Positions 6,789 to 14,810 of a stretch of DNA of 15,829 nucleotides are shown here, piece after piece. The stretch lies in assembly GCA_024226105.1 (NCBI GenBank), contig JAAELZ010000264.1, forward strand, positions 1 through 15,829. Reading direction: 5' to 3'. Position 1 is the first letter of the stretch. Each line of letters opens with the position of its first letter. Made by a program: the position numbers and the translations under genes. The DNA is from Pseudomonadota bacterium (GTDB lineage: Bacteria; Pseudomonadota; Gammaproteobacteria; Arenicellales; Poriferihabitantaceae). Below the pieces are notes generated by a model that saw only the letters and a list, made by a program, of their open reading frames with translations, ran no database searches and was not told where the DNA came from.

Positions 6789-9272
6789 TCAGAACAGGTC
6801 TTCAGCCTCGGTTTCAGTATCCGCTTCATTTGAAGCGGGAATTACGGGCAATTCCCCTTGCGCGGTGACCTCGTCACTTAGCCCTCCAGGTTCCGTACCA
6901 ATTTTATAAAACTCCCAATAACCTTCTACATCTTCGGCGTTAGTTAACTCTCCATCTTTTTTCGATACAAATGCCGTTGTAATGCCCGGTGGTGCGGCCG
7001 CGACGGCCTCTGGGAAATCTTTAAGCACCTCACGCATATGATCCACCCATACCGGCAATGCGGCTCCTGCCCCCGATTCGCGACGACCCAGGTAAGTAGG
7101 TTGATCAAAACCCACCCATACGCTGGTGGCCACATCCGGGTTGAAACCGGAGAACCAGGCATCGCGGTAGTTGTTGGTAGTACCGGTTTTTCCGGATAAA
7201 TCTTTACGCCCCAGGGCCAGTGCCTTGCGCCCCGTTCCGGAGGTAATGACACTTTTCATCATGTCGGTTATTAAAAAATCACCTTCAGGGGACATGGAAG
7301 GTTTCATTAATTCAGTATCGGTTAAATTCGAGAATGGCCGTGTGTCTTTGTCCAGAACCGAACACAAATCACAGCTGCTTTCAATTTTTGAAATATAGTT
7401 ACCATCCCGATCGGTTATACCTTTAATCAGGTAGGGCCGCGTTTTGGTGCCGCCGTTTGACAGTGTTGCGTAGGCGCTCACAACCTGTAAGGGTGTAACA
7501 GAAGCACTGCCCAGGGCGAGAGACAGATTTTTAGGCAAGGTAGAGGCCTCAAACCCAAAACCCCGTAGAAACTCCACCGTATAATCAATCCCGATCGCAC
7601 GTAACAGGCGAACCGAGACCAGGTTTAGCGATAAGGTCAGGGCCTTGCGTAAGCGCGTGGGGCCAAAAAATTTCTTCGAATAATTCTCAGGGCGCCAAAC
7701 GCCTTCCTCGCCACTTTCAACCACAATAGGCGCACCACTGACCAGGCTTGAAGGTGTCAGGCCCTGCTCCAGTCCGGCAGAATAAATAAACGGCTTAATA
7801 TTCGAACCGAGTTGCCGACGAGCCATTGCAGCACGATTGAATTTCGACAAATAATAATCAAAACCACCCACCATCGACAATATGGCGCCGGATTTGCTGT
7901 TCAAGGTCACCATCGCCCCGGAAATTTCAGGGATCTGGCTCAAGCGCCAGCCCCCTTTTTTATCGCCATCGTCAGCCTGTTTGATGACATGGATTACATC
8001 ACCCACCGCGAGAACGGCAGCGGCGTCTTCGGGCTTTTGCCCCATGGTGTCGGGTGTCTTAAAAGGCTGCGCCCAGGCAATGCCCTCCCATTCAAGCGTT
8101 AGGCTATCACCATTTTCAAGTGTCGCAATCGCCGACTTATCATTCAGCTGTTCAACCAGCGCAACTTTCAGTTCGCCGCTTGAACTGTACTGGCGCAAGA
8201 TTTGTGTGGCTTTGGAAAGCTCATCTCCCGAAAGTTCAATCTCATCCAGTTTGACGTTTGCTGTCGGCCCACGGTAGCCATGCCGTAAATCATAATCCAG
8301 CAAACCTTTGCGCAAGGCCTTACGGGCAGATAACTGGTAGGCCGATTTTACCGTCAAGGTGACGTTATATCCTTTGGTGTATACCTCTTCCCTGCCGTAG
8401 TGATCCACCATGTACTGTCGTGCAAGCTCAGAAACATAGGGGGCCTGCATATCCAGTTCTGCCAGATGCAGGCTGGCAGTAATAGGTGCTTCTTTGGCAA
8501 CCTGATGGCTTAGATCATCAATCAACTTCAGGGTATGCATCCTGTCCAGCACATAGTTGCGGCGCTGTTTGGCTCGTTTTTCATTCCGAACCGGGTTGTA
8601 CGCAGAAGGTGCTTTGGGCAATCCCGCGAGCATGGTCAACTGGGGCAGATTCAATTCATTCAGTGGCCGGCCATAGTAGGTCTGTGCCGCAGCGGCGAAA
8701 CCGTAAGAGCGATTACCCAGGAAGATTTTGTTGACATACAGCTCCAGGATCTGTGATTTGCTGAGATTTTTTTCCAGCTTAAAAGCCACCAGTACTTCTT
8801 TCAGTTTTCGTTCATAGGTTTTTTCATTGCTTAGAAAGAAATTTCGCGCAACCTGCATGGTAATTGTACTCGCACCCTGCCCGCGCCCGCCGGATTTAAA
8901 ATTGCTTACTACCGCACGCATTATTGCCCGGTAATCAACTCCGGAGTGGCTATAGAAACTATCATCCTCAGCGGAGGTGATCGCATCAAGTAAAATCGGC
9001 GGTGTATCCTGTATGAGCACCGGGATTCGCCGCTCATTACCGTACTCCCCAATCAACAAATCATCGCTGGTAAAAATACGCAGGGGTACGTTTAAATCAA
9101 TTTCATTTGCGTGCTCAATATCCGGCAATTCATCCAGCAAACCGAACACATAGATACCCACCAGCAAGCCTACAAACAGGCCAGCCATCATCAGAAACCC
9201 GAAGATGCGCCCGAACAGGCCACCCAGGACGCTGACAATCGCTGCCAGCACCATTTTTATTGTTTTTAACAT
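6789..9272 (-). CDS. mrcA: Class A penicillin-binding protein, PBP1A type
   Basis: This bifunctional peptidoglycan synthase polymerises glycan strands from lipid II and cross-links the peptides in the periplasm. The 827 aa are ordered as: N-terminal membrane anchor (about 8-47); GT51 glycosyltransferase with E102 in EDDSFYSHSGVD, GQGASTITMQ (131-140), RKLKEV (155-160) and ILELYVNKIFLG (175-186); a PBP1A-like OB insert (about 330-450); and the transpeptidase with SNIK (490-493, acylated Ser), SLN (548-550) and KTG (695-697). A Cys-x-x-Cys (634, 637) in the transpeptidase part also occurs in E. coli PBP1a. The C-terminus is acidic. ATG 9272 has no clear Shine-Dalgarno sequence. Transcription starts in the region shared with divergent glyQ, and mlaA follows after 8 nt. 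The type is assigned from motifs and similarity to E. coli PBP1a as remembered. Confidence 0.93.
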   Translation of the reverse strand: MLKTIKMVLAAIVSVLGGLFGRIFGFLMMAGLFVGLLVGIYVFGLLDELPDIEHANEIDLNVPLRIFTSDDLLIGEYGNERRIPVLIQDTPPILLDAITSAEDDSFYSHSGVDYRAIMRAVVSNFKSGGRGQGASTITMQVARNFFLSNEKTYERKLKEVLVAFKLEKNLSKSQILELYVNKIFLGNRSYGFAAAAQTYYGRPLNELNLPQLTMLAGLPKAPSAYNPVRNEKRAKQRRNYVLDRMHTLKLIDDLSHQVAKEAPITASLHLAELDMQAPYVSELARQYMVDHYGREEVYTKGYNVTLTVKSAYQLSARKALRKGLLDYDLRHGYRGPTANVKLDEIELSGDELSKATQILRQYSSSGELKVALVEQLNDKSAIATLENGDSLTLEWEGIAWAQPFKTPDTMGQKPEDAAAVLAVGDVIHVIKQADDGDKKGGWRLSQIPEISGAMVTLNSKSGAILSMVGGFDYYLSKFNRAAMARRQLGSNIKPFIYSAGLEQGLTPSSLVSGAPIVVESGEEGVWRPENYSKKFFGPTRLRKALTLSLNLVSVRLLRAIGIDYTVEFLRGFGFEASTLPKNLSLALGSASVTPLQVVSAYATLSNGGTKTRPYLIKGITDRDGNYISKIESSCDLCSVLDKDTRPFSNLTDTELMKPSMSPEGDFLITDMMKSVITSGTGRKALALGRKDLSGKTGTTNNYRDAWFSGFNPDVATSVWVGFDQPTYLGRRESGAGAALPVWVDHMREVLKDFPEAVAAAPPGITTAFVSKKDGELTNAEDVEGYWEFYKIGTEPGGLSDEVTAQGELPVIPASNEADTETEAEDLF

Positions 9273-9430
9273 CGGCGTATTTTATTACATTCGCTTGCTG
9301 TATTAGGAAATAAGAAGCGATTTAAATGCAACGTGATTGACTCTACCTGAATGAGCTGAAGTATGTGTTCTTTATCTACCTGTGTTGATATCTACAGCTG
9401 ATCATCATACGCGGATCCCTACAATGATTT

Positions 9431-9459
9431 TTGCAGCGCCGCGAACAGACCACTATAAT
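9431..9459 (+). promoter_or_regulatory. Sigma70-type promoter for the glyQ operon
   Basis: TTGCAG (9431-9436), a 17-nt spacer and a perfect TATAAT (9454-9459) face glyQ. A start near 9466 would give a short leader of about 23 nt, with no room for a T-box or other leader regulation. Upstream in the 216-bp divergent region TCTACCTG occurs twice (9342-9349 and 9375-9382), with a related TCTACAGCTG at 9391-9400. I find no clear promoter for the PBP gene on the other strand. Confidence 0.6.
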
Positions 9460-9488
9460 CCAACCCTTTATTTCAAGTAGATCGTGTT

Positions 9489-10367
9489 GTGACCTTTCAA
9501 CAAATTATTTTGACGCTGCAGCAATTCTGGGCTGATCAGGGATGCATCCTGTTGCAACCTTACGATATGGAGGTCGGCGCGGGTACCTTTCATCGCGCCA
9601 CTTTTCTCGATTCGATCGGGCCTGAACCAATGCAAGCAGCTTATGTGCAGCCCTCCCGGCGCCCAACCGACGGGCGTTACGGCGAAAACCCAAACCGCTT
9701 GCAGCACTACTATCAGTATCAGGTGGTTTTGAAACCTTCACCGGAAAACATTCAGGAACTGTACCTGGAATCCTTGCGGGCATTGGGGCTGGATCTTTTG
9801 GAGAATGATGTACGTTTTGTAGAAGACAACTGGGAATCACCGACGCTGGGGGCGTGGGGTCTGGGATGGGAAGTCTGGTTAAATGGCATGGAAGTCACGC
9901 AATTCACCTATTTTCAACAGGTCGGCGGGCTTGAGTGTCGGCCCGTAACCGGCGAAATCACCTACGGACTGGAACGCATTGCGATGTACATCCAGGGAGT
10001 TGACAGCGTCTACGACCTGGTGTGGACGGACGGTTACAGCTATCGCGATATTTTTCATCAGAATGAAGTCGAGCAATCAAAATATAACTTTGAACTGGCG
10101 AACGTAGCAGAACTGTTTCATCAGTTTGATGCTGCTGAAACGGCCTGCGAGGTGGCGATTGAAAATGCAATACCTTTACCTGCTTATGAACAGATTCTGA
10201 AGGCTTCCCATCTATTTAATTTACTCGATGCCCGACAGGCGATTAGCGTCACTGAACGTGCCCGCTATATTGGTCGGGTACGAAACTTGTCGCGCCAGGT
10301 CGCACAAAGTTATTACCAGAGCCGTGAAGCCCTGGGCTTTCCTCGGGGCAAGGAGACAGTTGCATGA
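9489..10367 (+). CDS. glyQ: Glycyl-tRNA synthetase alpha subunit
   Basis: GlyQ is the catalytic subunit of the bacterial-type glycyl-tRNA synthetase; with GlyS it charges tRNA-Gly with glycine in the cytosol. The 292-aa sequence closely follows E. coli GlyQ: DMEVGAGT, YVQPSRRPTDGRYGENPNRL, RFVEDNWESPTLGAWGLGWE, WLNGMEVTQFTYFQQVGG and GEITYGLERIAMYIQGVDSV are the conserved active-site blocks. The start is GTG at 9489 (GTG ACC TTT CAA); a stop codon lies in frame at 9477 and no other start comes before it. The ribosome-binding site is weak. The stop overlaps the glyS start as ATGA, the usual coupling for a pair needed in equal amounts. Confidence 0.97.
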   Translation: MTFQQIILTLQQFWADQGCILLQPYDMEVGAGTFHRATFLDSIGPEPMQAAYVQPSRRPTDGRYGENPNRLQHYYQYQVVLKPSPENIQELYLESLRALGLDLLENDVRFVEDNWESPTLGAWGLGWEVWLNGMEVTQFTYFQQVGGLECRPVTGEITYGLERIAMYIQGVDSVYDLVWTDGYSYRDIFHQNEVEQSKYNFELANVAELFHQFDAAETACEVAIENAIPLPAYEQILKASHLFNLLDARQAISVTERARYIGRVRNLSRQVAQSYYQSREALGFPRGKETVA

Positions 10368-12457
10368 ACCAGTCACTACTAATCGAACTGGGAACCGAAG
10401 AACTGCCTCCCAAAGCACTGAAACAGCTTAGTGACGCTTTTAGCGCCACACTCAGTGAATCGCTGCAGGCTGCTGGCCTGCTCTCAGACAATACACATGT
10501 TAAATCCTATGCCAGCCCCAGGCGATTAGCCATCTGGATGAGTGAGATCACGGATACCCAGGAAGATTTTTCGCAAATACGCAAGGGCCCTGCCGTTGCC
10601 GCCGCATTTGATGACAATGGTGAACCGACCCGTGCCGCACAGGGATTCGCGAAATCCTGTGGCGTGGAGGTAGCAGACCTGGGCAGAGAAAAAACTGACC
10701 GGGGCGAGTGGCTGGTATTTGAGCAAAACATTGCCGGAAAATCGATTACTGAATGCGCACAGGAAGCACTGAACGCCGCAATCACTCAGCTGCCCATTCC
10801 TAAACGTATGCGCTGGGGAGATAAAAGTGCTGAGTTTGTACGCCCCGTTCACTGGTTGATTGCTTTACATGGTGAAACCATCCTTGAACTGTCTGCTCTG
10901 GGCCTAAAGGCAAACAATACCTCGCGAGGGCATCGTTTCCATCATCGCGATATCATTGTCATTAATCACGCAGACGATTATGCTGGCGAACTGCGACGCT
11001 GCTACGTGCTGGCCGATTTTTCCTTCCGGCAGGAACGTATCAAACAGCAATGCGAAGCACTGGCCAGCGAAGCTGGTGGGATTGTTGTACTCGACCCTGC
11101 ACTCCTGGACGAAGTCACCGGCCTGGTGGAATGGCCGGTATCTCTGCTGGGGAAATTCGACCCGGCTTTCCTGGATGTGCCCCGGGAAGCGTTAATCGCG
11201 TCGATGAAAGACCACCAGAAATATTTTCACTTGACAGATAAACATGGCGAACTGCTACCGGCATTCATCACTGTCAGCAACATTGAAAGCAGCACCCCGG
11301 AGAAAGTGCTCACCGGTAATGAACGCGTTTTACACGCGCGCCTGTCAGACGGCCAGTTCTTCTGGGAACAGGACAAGTCACACCCGCTTGAAGACAATGC
11401 TGAACGACTGGAACAATTATTGTTTCACATCAAGCTCGGTTCAATGGCGGACAAAACCCGGCGGCTGCAAAATATTGGCGGTCAACTGGCCAAACTGATT
11501 GGCGCAGATGTGGTCGCAACGCAACGGGCCGCAAGCCTTTGCAAACTTGACCTCGTTAGCCATATGGTAGGCGAATTTGCCAGCCTGCAGGGAACAATGG
11601 GCCGTTACTACGCCCTGCACGATGGCGAAGACAAACTCGTCGCTGATGCAATCGAACAGCATTACTGGCCGAAATTCGCCGGCGACAAACTACCCGAATC
11701 GGGTGAATCGCTAGCGCTGGCGCTGGCCGACCGCCTCGATGCACTGGTGGGAATTTTCGCCAGTGGCGAGAAACCCACCGGGGTGAAAGACCCTTACGCT
11801 CTTCGCCGCGCCGCGCTTGGTGTGCTACGCATCCTCATTGAGAAACAGCTGGATATCCCCCTGCAAACCCTGCTCGAAATCACCGTTGGCGCCTATCAGG
11901 GCGACAGCGTAAAAGTCAGCCCCGATGCCGAAACCAACACTCAGCTCAGCCAGTTTATTCTGGATCGCCTGCGCGCCTATTACGCCAGCCAGGGATTCGA
12001 CATCAATACGTTCAATGCCGTGGCGGCAGTAGAGCCCGCGCGGGTATATGATTTTGACCGCCGAATTCATGCAGTTAGTGAGTTTTTTCAAACCGAACAA
12101 TCTGCGGCGACCGCATTGGCGGCAGCAAACAAGCGCATCGCCAACATACTAAAAAAGGAAGGCGTAACAGCCAATCAATATCAGGTCAACCTGTTTACCG
12201 AAGCTGCCGAACACGAACTGGCCAGGGTGCTGGAGTCTCTGCAAAAAAGTACTCGCAAGTCGTTTGTAAGACAGCAATACGCGCAGGGCCTGGCGGAACT
12301 GGCACAGCTACAAACACCGGTAGATTCCTTCTTTGATGACGTCAGGGTTATGGATGACGACGAAAATGTTCGTAATAACCGCCTGGGGCTGCTCGGTGCA
12401 CTGCGTGAGCTGTTTTTGCAAGTCGCAGACATTTCCCACCTGAATGTAGAAGGCTGA
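10364..12457 (+). CDS. glyS: Glycyl-tRNA synthetase beta subunit
   Basis: GlyS is the partner of GlyQ and contacts tRNA-Gly. The 697-aa length is normal. The N-terminus LIELGTEELPPKAL is the family signature. Further conserved blocks are SPRRLAI (about 46-52), PKRMRWGD..EFVRPVHW, MKDHQKYFH, SNIES and NERVLHARLSDGQFFWEQD, then the HD-like region (KLGSM through YYALHDGE). KDPYALRRAALGVLRI follows, and the C-terminal part resembles the DALR anticodon-binding domain. A strong AAGGAGA (10350-10356) lies 7 nt upstream of the ATG, inside glyQ. The next gene starts 19 nt after the stop. No frameshift or gap is seen. Confidence 0.97.
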   Translation: MNQSLLIELGTEELPPKALKQLSDAFSATLSESLQAAGLLSDNTHVKSYASPRRLAIWMSEITDTQEDFSQIRKGPAVAAAFDDNGEPTRAAQGFAKSCGVEVADLGREKTDRGEWLVFEQNIAGKSITECAQEALNAAITQLPIPKRMRWGDKSAEFVRPVHWLIALHGETILELSALGLKANNTSRGHRFHHRDIIVINHADDYAGELRRCYVLADFSFRQERIKQQCEALASEAGGIVVLDPALLDEVTGLVEWPVSLLGKFDPAFLDVPREALIASMKDHQKYFHLTDKHGELLPAFITVSNIESSTPEKVLTGNERVLHARLSDGQFFWEQDKSHPLEDNAERLEQLLFHIKLGSMADKTRRLQNIGGQLAKLIGADVVATQRAASLCKLDLVSHMVGEFASLQGTMGRYYALHDGEDKLVADAIEQHYWPKFAGDKLPESGESLALALADRLDALVGIFASGEKPTGVKDPYALRRAALGVLRILIEKQLDIPLQTLLEITVGAYQGDSVKVSPDAETNTQLSQFILDRLRAYYASQGFDINTFNAVAAVEPARVYDFDRRIHAVSEFFQTEQSAATALAAANKRIANILKKEGVTANQYQVNLFTEAAEHELARVLESLQKSTRKSFVRQQYAQGLAELAQLQTPVDSFFDDVRVMDDDENVRNNRLGLLGALRELFLQVADISHLNVEG

Positions 12458-12476
12458 AGGGAACCTGTAACAACTC

Positions 12477-12827
12477 ATGAATGATCAGCAACAACACTGG
12501 CAGGCAATGATGGACATCGTCCAGTCTTTTCATGACAAACATCAGTTCAACAAAAACGGTGGTGAGGATATGGTTTACCGTGTTGCGCTGATGACGGAAG
12601 AACTCGGTGAGATTTCCGAGGCTGTCACCAAGGGTAAAAGCAAAGAAGAGCTGGCCGAAGAATGTGCCGACCTGCTGATCCTGCTGATGGGCAACGCCAT
12701 CGCGGCAGATTTTGATCTAAATGGAGCATTCTGGCTTAAGATGGATAAAATTCTGAAGCGCGAGAGCCGACTGGTAGATGGTCGTATTCGCGTATCGGGC
12801 GCATTTACCGGATCTGAAGATAGCTGA
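12477..12827 (+). CDS. MazG-like nucleotide pyrophosphohydrolase
   Basis: The 116-aa protein is a single all-alpha MazG-like domain. The magnesium-binding motif EExxE...ExxD is present as EELGE (41-45) and ECAD (62-65), with a 16-residue gap that fits the family. Members hydrolyse (d)NTPs to (d)NMPs and pyrophosphate, often as house-cleaning enzymes; the substrate here is unknown. It is too short to be the two-domain E. coli MazG. In Pseudomonas the corresponding glyS-gmhB interval holds a different, unrelated reading frame as far as I recall. The gene lies 19 nt after glyS and 9 nt before gmhB, so it is a member of the operon. Confidence 0.8.
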   Translation: MNDQQQHWQAMMDIVQSFHDKHQFNKNGGEDMVYRVALMTEELGEISEAVTKGKSKEELAEECADLLILLMGNAIAADFDLNGAFWLKMDKILKRESRLVDGRIRVSGAFTGSEDS

Positions 12828-12836
12828 TGTATAAGG

Positions 12837-13406
12837 ATGGATAAATGGTTAATACTCGATCGCGATGGCGTCATTAATTACGATTCCGACGAGTTTATAA
12901 AGTCACCTGAAGAATGGCAGCCACTACCGGGCAGCCTGGAGGCCATCGCCCAACTCAATAATGCGGGTTATCGGCTTGTTGTAATCTCCAATCAATCCGG
13001 GCTTGCACGAAACCTGTTTAGCAAAGAAACGCTCAAAGCCATCCACCAGAAGTTCAATTCTTTGCTGGCCGACAAAGGCGGCAAGGTGGAGCGTATATAT
13101 TATTGTCCGCATGGCCCTGATGATGAATGCGAATGCCGAAAACCCCTGCCCGGTCTGTTCCGCAAGTTTGCTGACGAGTTTGGAGTTTCCCTCAAAGACG
13201 TTTATGCATTGGGCGATTCAGTCCGGGATTTACAGGCAGCAGAAGAAGCGGGAGCGCGCAGCGTACTGGTCAGAACCGGGAAAGGCCGATTGAGCGAGCA
13301 ACAGTTACTCGCACTGGCAAAGCAAAACCCGCTACGCAGTGTGCCGGTATATAATGATCTGGCGTCATTCGTAAACCATCTACTATCTGGGAATATCAAG
13401 GTATGA
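12837..13406 (+). CDS. gmhB: D-glycero-beta-D-manno-heptose-1,7-bisphosphate 7-phosphatase
   Basis: GmhB removes the C7 phosphate from heptose bisphosphate during synthesis of ADP-heptose for the LPS inner core. The 189-aa HAD-family protein has the nucleophile and acid pair D8 and D10 in LDRDGVIN, motif II in SNQSG (51-55), and GDSVRD (126-131) for magnesium. The zinc site is complete: C90, H92, C98 and C100 in CPHGPDDECECRKP. The start is fixed by a stop codon 12 nt upstream in the same frame (the mazG-like stop). AAGG directly touches the ATG, so there is no normally spaced ribosome-binding site, and coupling to the gene before is likely. The family also includes histidinol phosphatase relatives; the cysteine pattern and plsC/glyS neighbours favour GmhB. 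Confidence 0.92.
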   Translation: MDKWLILDRDGVINYDSDEFIKSPEEWQPLPGSLEAIAQLNNAGYRLVVISNQSGLARNLFSKETLKAIHQKFNSLLADKGGKVERIYYCPHGPDDECECRKPLPGLFRKFADEFGVSLKDVYALGDSVRDLQAAEEAGARSVLVRTGKGRLSEQQLLALAKQNPLRSVPVYNDLASFVNHLLSGNIKV

Positions 13407-14128
13407 GACAATTTATTGGAAACTTTGCATTTGTTATAGGTCAGGTAGTGTCGACCATTTTGTTTTCGCCCCTGGCATTAGTTCTCTCACCCTTTTTAAG
13501 TTCGCTGCAAAAAGCTGCGTTCATTGGCGTATGGGCCGGTTTTATACGCTGGTGGCTGAAGGTGTGCTGCCGCATTGATTATAAAGTCAGCGGCCTAGAG
13601 AATCTGCCTGACGAACCCGCCGTGGTCATCGCGAATCATCAGTCTGCATGGGAGACCATCATATTTCAGAAAATTTTCCCAGGTCAGTCGTATTTACTTA
13701 AACGGGAATTACTCTGGATACCCTTTTTTGGCTGGGGGTTGGCCGCCAATGAACCCATTGCAATCGACCGGGCTAAAAAAACCCAGGCACTTCAGCAACT
13801 GATTACCCAGGGCAAAGAACGACTGAAACGTGGCCGCTGGATCGTCATTTTTCCCGAAGGAACACGCCGGCCGGTCGGTCAGCCGGGTACATTTCAGGCG
13901 GGCGGTGCATTTATCGCCAGTAAAGCCGGGGCACCCATCGTTCCAGTGGCCCACAATGCCGGCGTATTCTGGAGCAAAAAAAGTGCGTTCAATAAAAAAC
14001 CCGGCACGGTTGAAGTGGTCATCGGCCCGGTAATTGAGAGCAAGGGGCGCAAAGCCAGGGAGTTAAACCTACAGGCCGAAGAATGGATTTTGCATGCCAT
14101 GCAGAAACTGGCAATCAGCCCTGAGTAA
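13403..14128 (+). CDS. plsC: 1-acyl-sn-glycerol-3-phosphate acyltransferase
   Basis: The enzyme transfers a second acyl chain to lysophosphatidic acid to make phosphatidic acid at the inner membrane. The 241-aa protein has an N-terminal hydrophobic region (about 5-50). It has the acyltransferase motif as NHQSAWE (78-84), where the catalytic pair is H79 and E84, a Glu in place of the usual Asp seen in several proteobacterial members. The substrate-binding motif FPEGTR is at 150-155, and PIVPVAHNAG is motif IV-like. The ATG overlaps the gmhB stop as ATGA. Linkage to gmhB and glyQS matches the Pseudomonas gene called lptA (plsC-like). It may therefore be one of several PlsC paralogues in the cell. 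Confidence 0.92.
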   Translation: MRQFIGNFAFVIGQVVSTILFSPLALVLSPFLSSLQKAAFIGVWAGFIRWWLKVCCRIDYKVSGLENLPDEPAVVIANHQSAWETIIFQKIFPGQSYLLKRELLWIPFFGWGLAANEPIAIDRAKKTQALQQLITQGKERLKRGRWIVIFPEGTRRPVGQPGTFQAGGAFIASKAGAPIVPVAHNAGVFWSKKSAFNKKPGTVEVVIGPVIESKGRKARELNLQAEEWILHAMQKLAISPE

Positions 14129-14246
14129 AAAGGCTACGGATAAAGTAGGCTGATAATAGCCTCAATGGATTCAAGGTTCGTTCTACGATGCTATATCAGA
14201 ATATACGCTAAACTAGACTCAAGACTACAAAAAAGAGGAACCGTTA

Positions 14247-14687
14247 ATGCAAGTAAAAGACATCATGACCGCCAGCCCGAAAACCGTTTCACCAGACATG
14301 CTCATAAAGGATGTCGCGACGATGATGCTAATCGAACGTATCAGTGGGGCACCCGTAGTGGATGAAAGTGACAATATCGTTGGCATTATTTCTGAAAAAG
14401 ACATACTGATCCATATGTTTCCAACGCTTGATGAACTCATGAATGAGACCAGCCCGGATTTTGAAGAACTGGAGAATAATTATAACCAGACCATGCCCTT
14501 AACCGTCCAGGAACTGATGAGCAGCAACGTCTCAACTGTCAGCTCGGACATGCCATGCCTTAAGGCCGCCTCAATGATGTGGATACGCAAGATTCGCCGC
14601 ATTCCCGTAGCAGATGACGGCAAACTAGTTGGCATAATCAGCATTGGTGATGTCCACCGGGCGATATTCAAAAATAGCATCGGCTAG
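14247..14687 (+). CDS. Free-standing protein with two CBS domains
   Basis: The 146-aa protein is just a pair of CBS domains: CBS1 about 7-55 (VKDIMTASPKTV ... GAPVVDESDNIVGIISEKDI) and CBS2 about 88-143 (VQELMSSNVSTV ... RIPVADDGKLVGIISIGDV). An acidic linker of roughly 30 residues (56-86) separates them. Such pairs bind adenine nucleotides (AMP, ATP, SAM) and act as sensors for partner proteins; no partner is evident here. A very good ribosome-binding site, AGAGGAA (14234-14240), lies 6 nt before the ATG. The 118-bp gap after plsC holds a weak AGGCT/AGCCT hairpin but no certain promoter or terminator, so independent transcription is likely but unproven. The stop codon directly abuts a long inverted repeat. 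Confidence 0.88.
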   Translation: MQVKDIMTASPKTVSPDMLIKDVATMMLIERISGAPVVDESDNIVGIISEKDILIHMFPTLDELMNETSPDFEELENNYNQTMPLTVQELMSSNVSTVSSDMPCLKAASMMWIRKIRRIPVADDGKLVGIISIGDVHRAIFKNSIG

Positions 14688-14745
14688 AATAAGTGGGGTC
14701 AGATGAAACTTTACAAAATAAATGTTTCATCTGACCCCACTTATT
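14688..14745. repeat. Perfect 22-bp inverted repeat with GGGGTCAGA core (REP/MITE-like)
   Basis: The arms at 14688-14709 and 14724-14745 pair over all 22 positions around a 14-nt A/T-rich loop. The arm contains AAGTGGGGTCAGATGAAA. It begins at the base after the CBS stop codon. No T-tract follows the stem on either strand. A perfect stem this long with a GGGGTCAGA core resembles palindromes I recall as dispersed in many gammaproteobacterial genomes, some beside REP-associated (IS200-like) transposases; no transposase is in this window. As RNA it would protect the 3' end of the CBS mRNA or hinder transcription between the convergent genes. Confidence 0.8.
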
Positions 14746-14780
14746 TCCAGCCCAGGATAGTGGCTAGTTTTTTAGAATAC

Positions 14781-14810
14781 AGGCGTATCTGATTCTGTCA
14801 TACGCCTTTT
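14781..14810 (+). terminator. Terminator-like hairpin between convergent genes
   Basis: AGGCGTAT (14781-14788) pairs perfectly with ATACGCCT (14800-14807) around an 11-nt loop, followed on the plus strand by TTTT (14807-14810). This would stop transcripts from the CBS gene. The stem overlaps the last codons and stop codon of the SCO-like gene on the other strand, where the following T-tract is poor, so it probably works mainly in the plus direction. Confidence 0.5.

Noticed and set aside
8651..9272. Possibility that the PBP is a glycosyltransferase-only protein or a PBP1B
   Set aside because: The full transpeptidase motif set (SNIK, SLN, KTG) is present, and the OB-like insert and motif sequences follow PBP1A.
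14147..14162. AGGCT-GATAAT-AGCCT hairpin as a terminator after plsC
   Set aside because: The stem is only 5 bp and is followed by CAATGG, not a T-tract.
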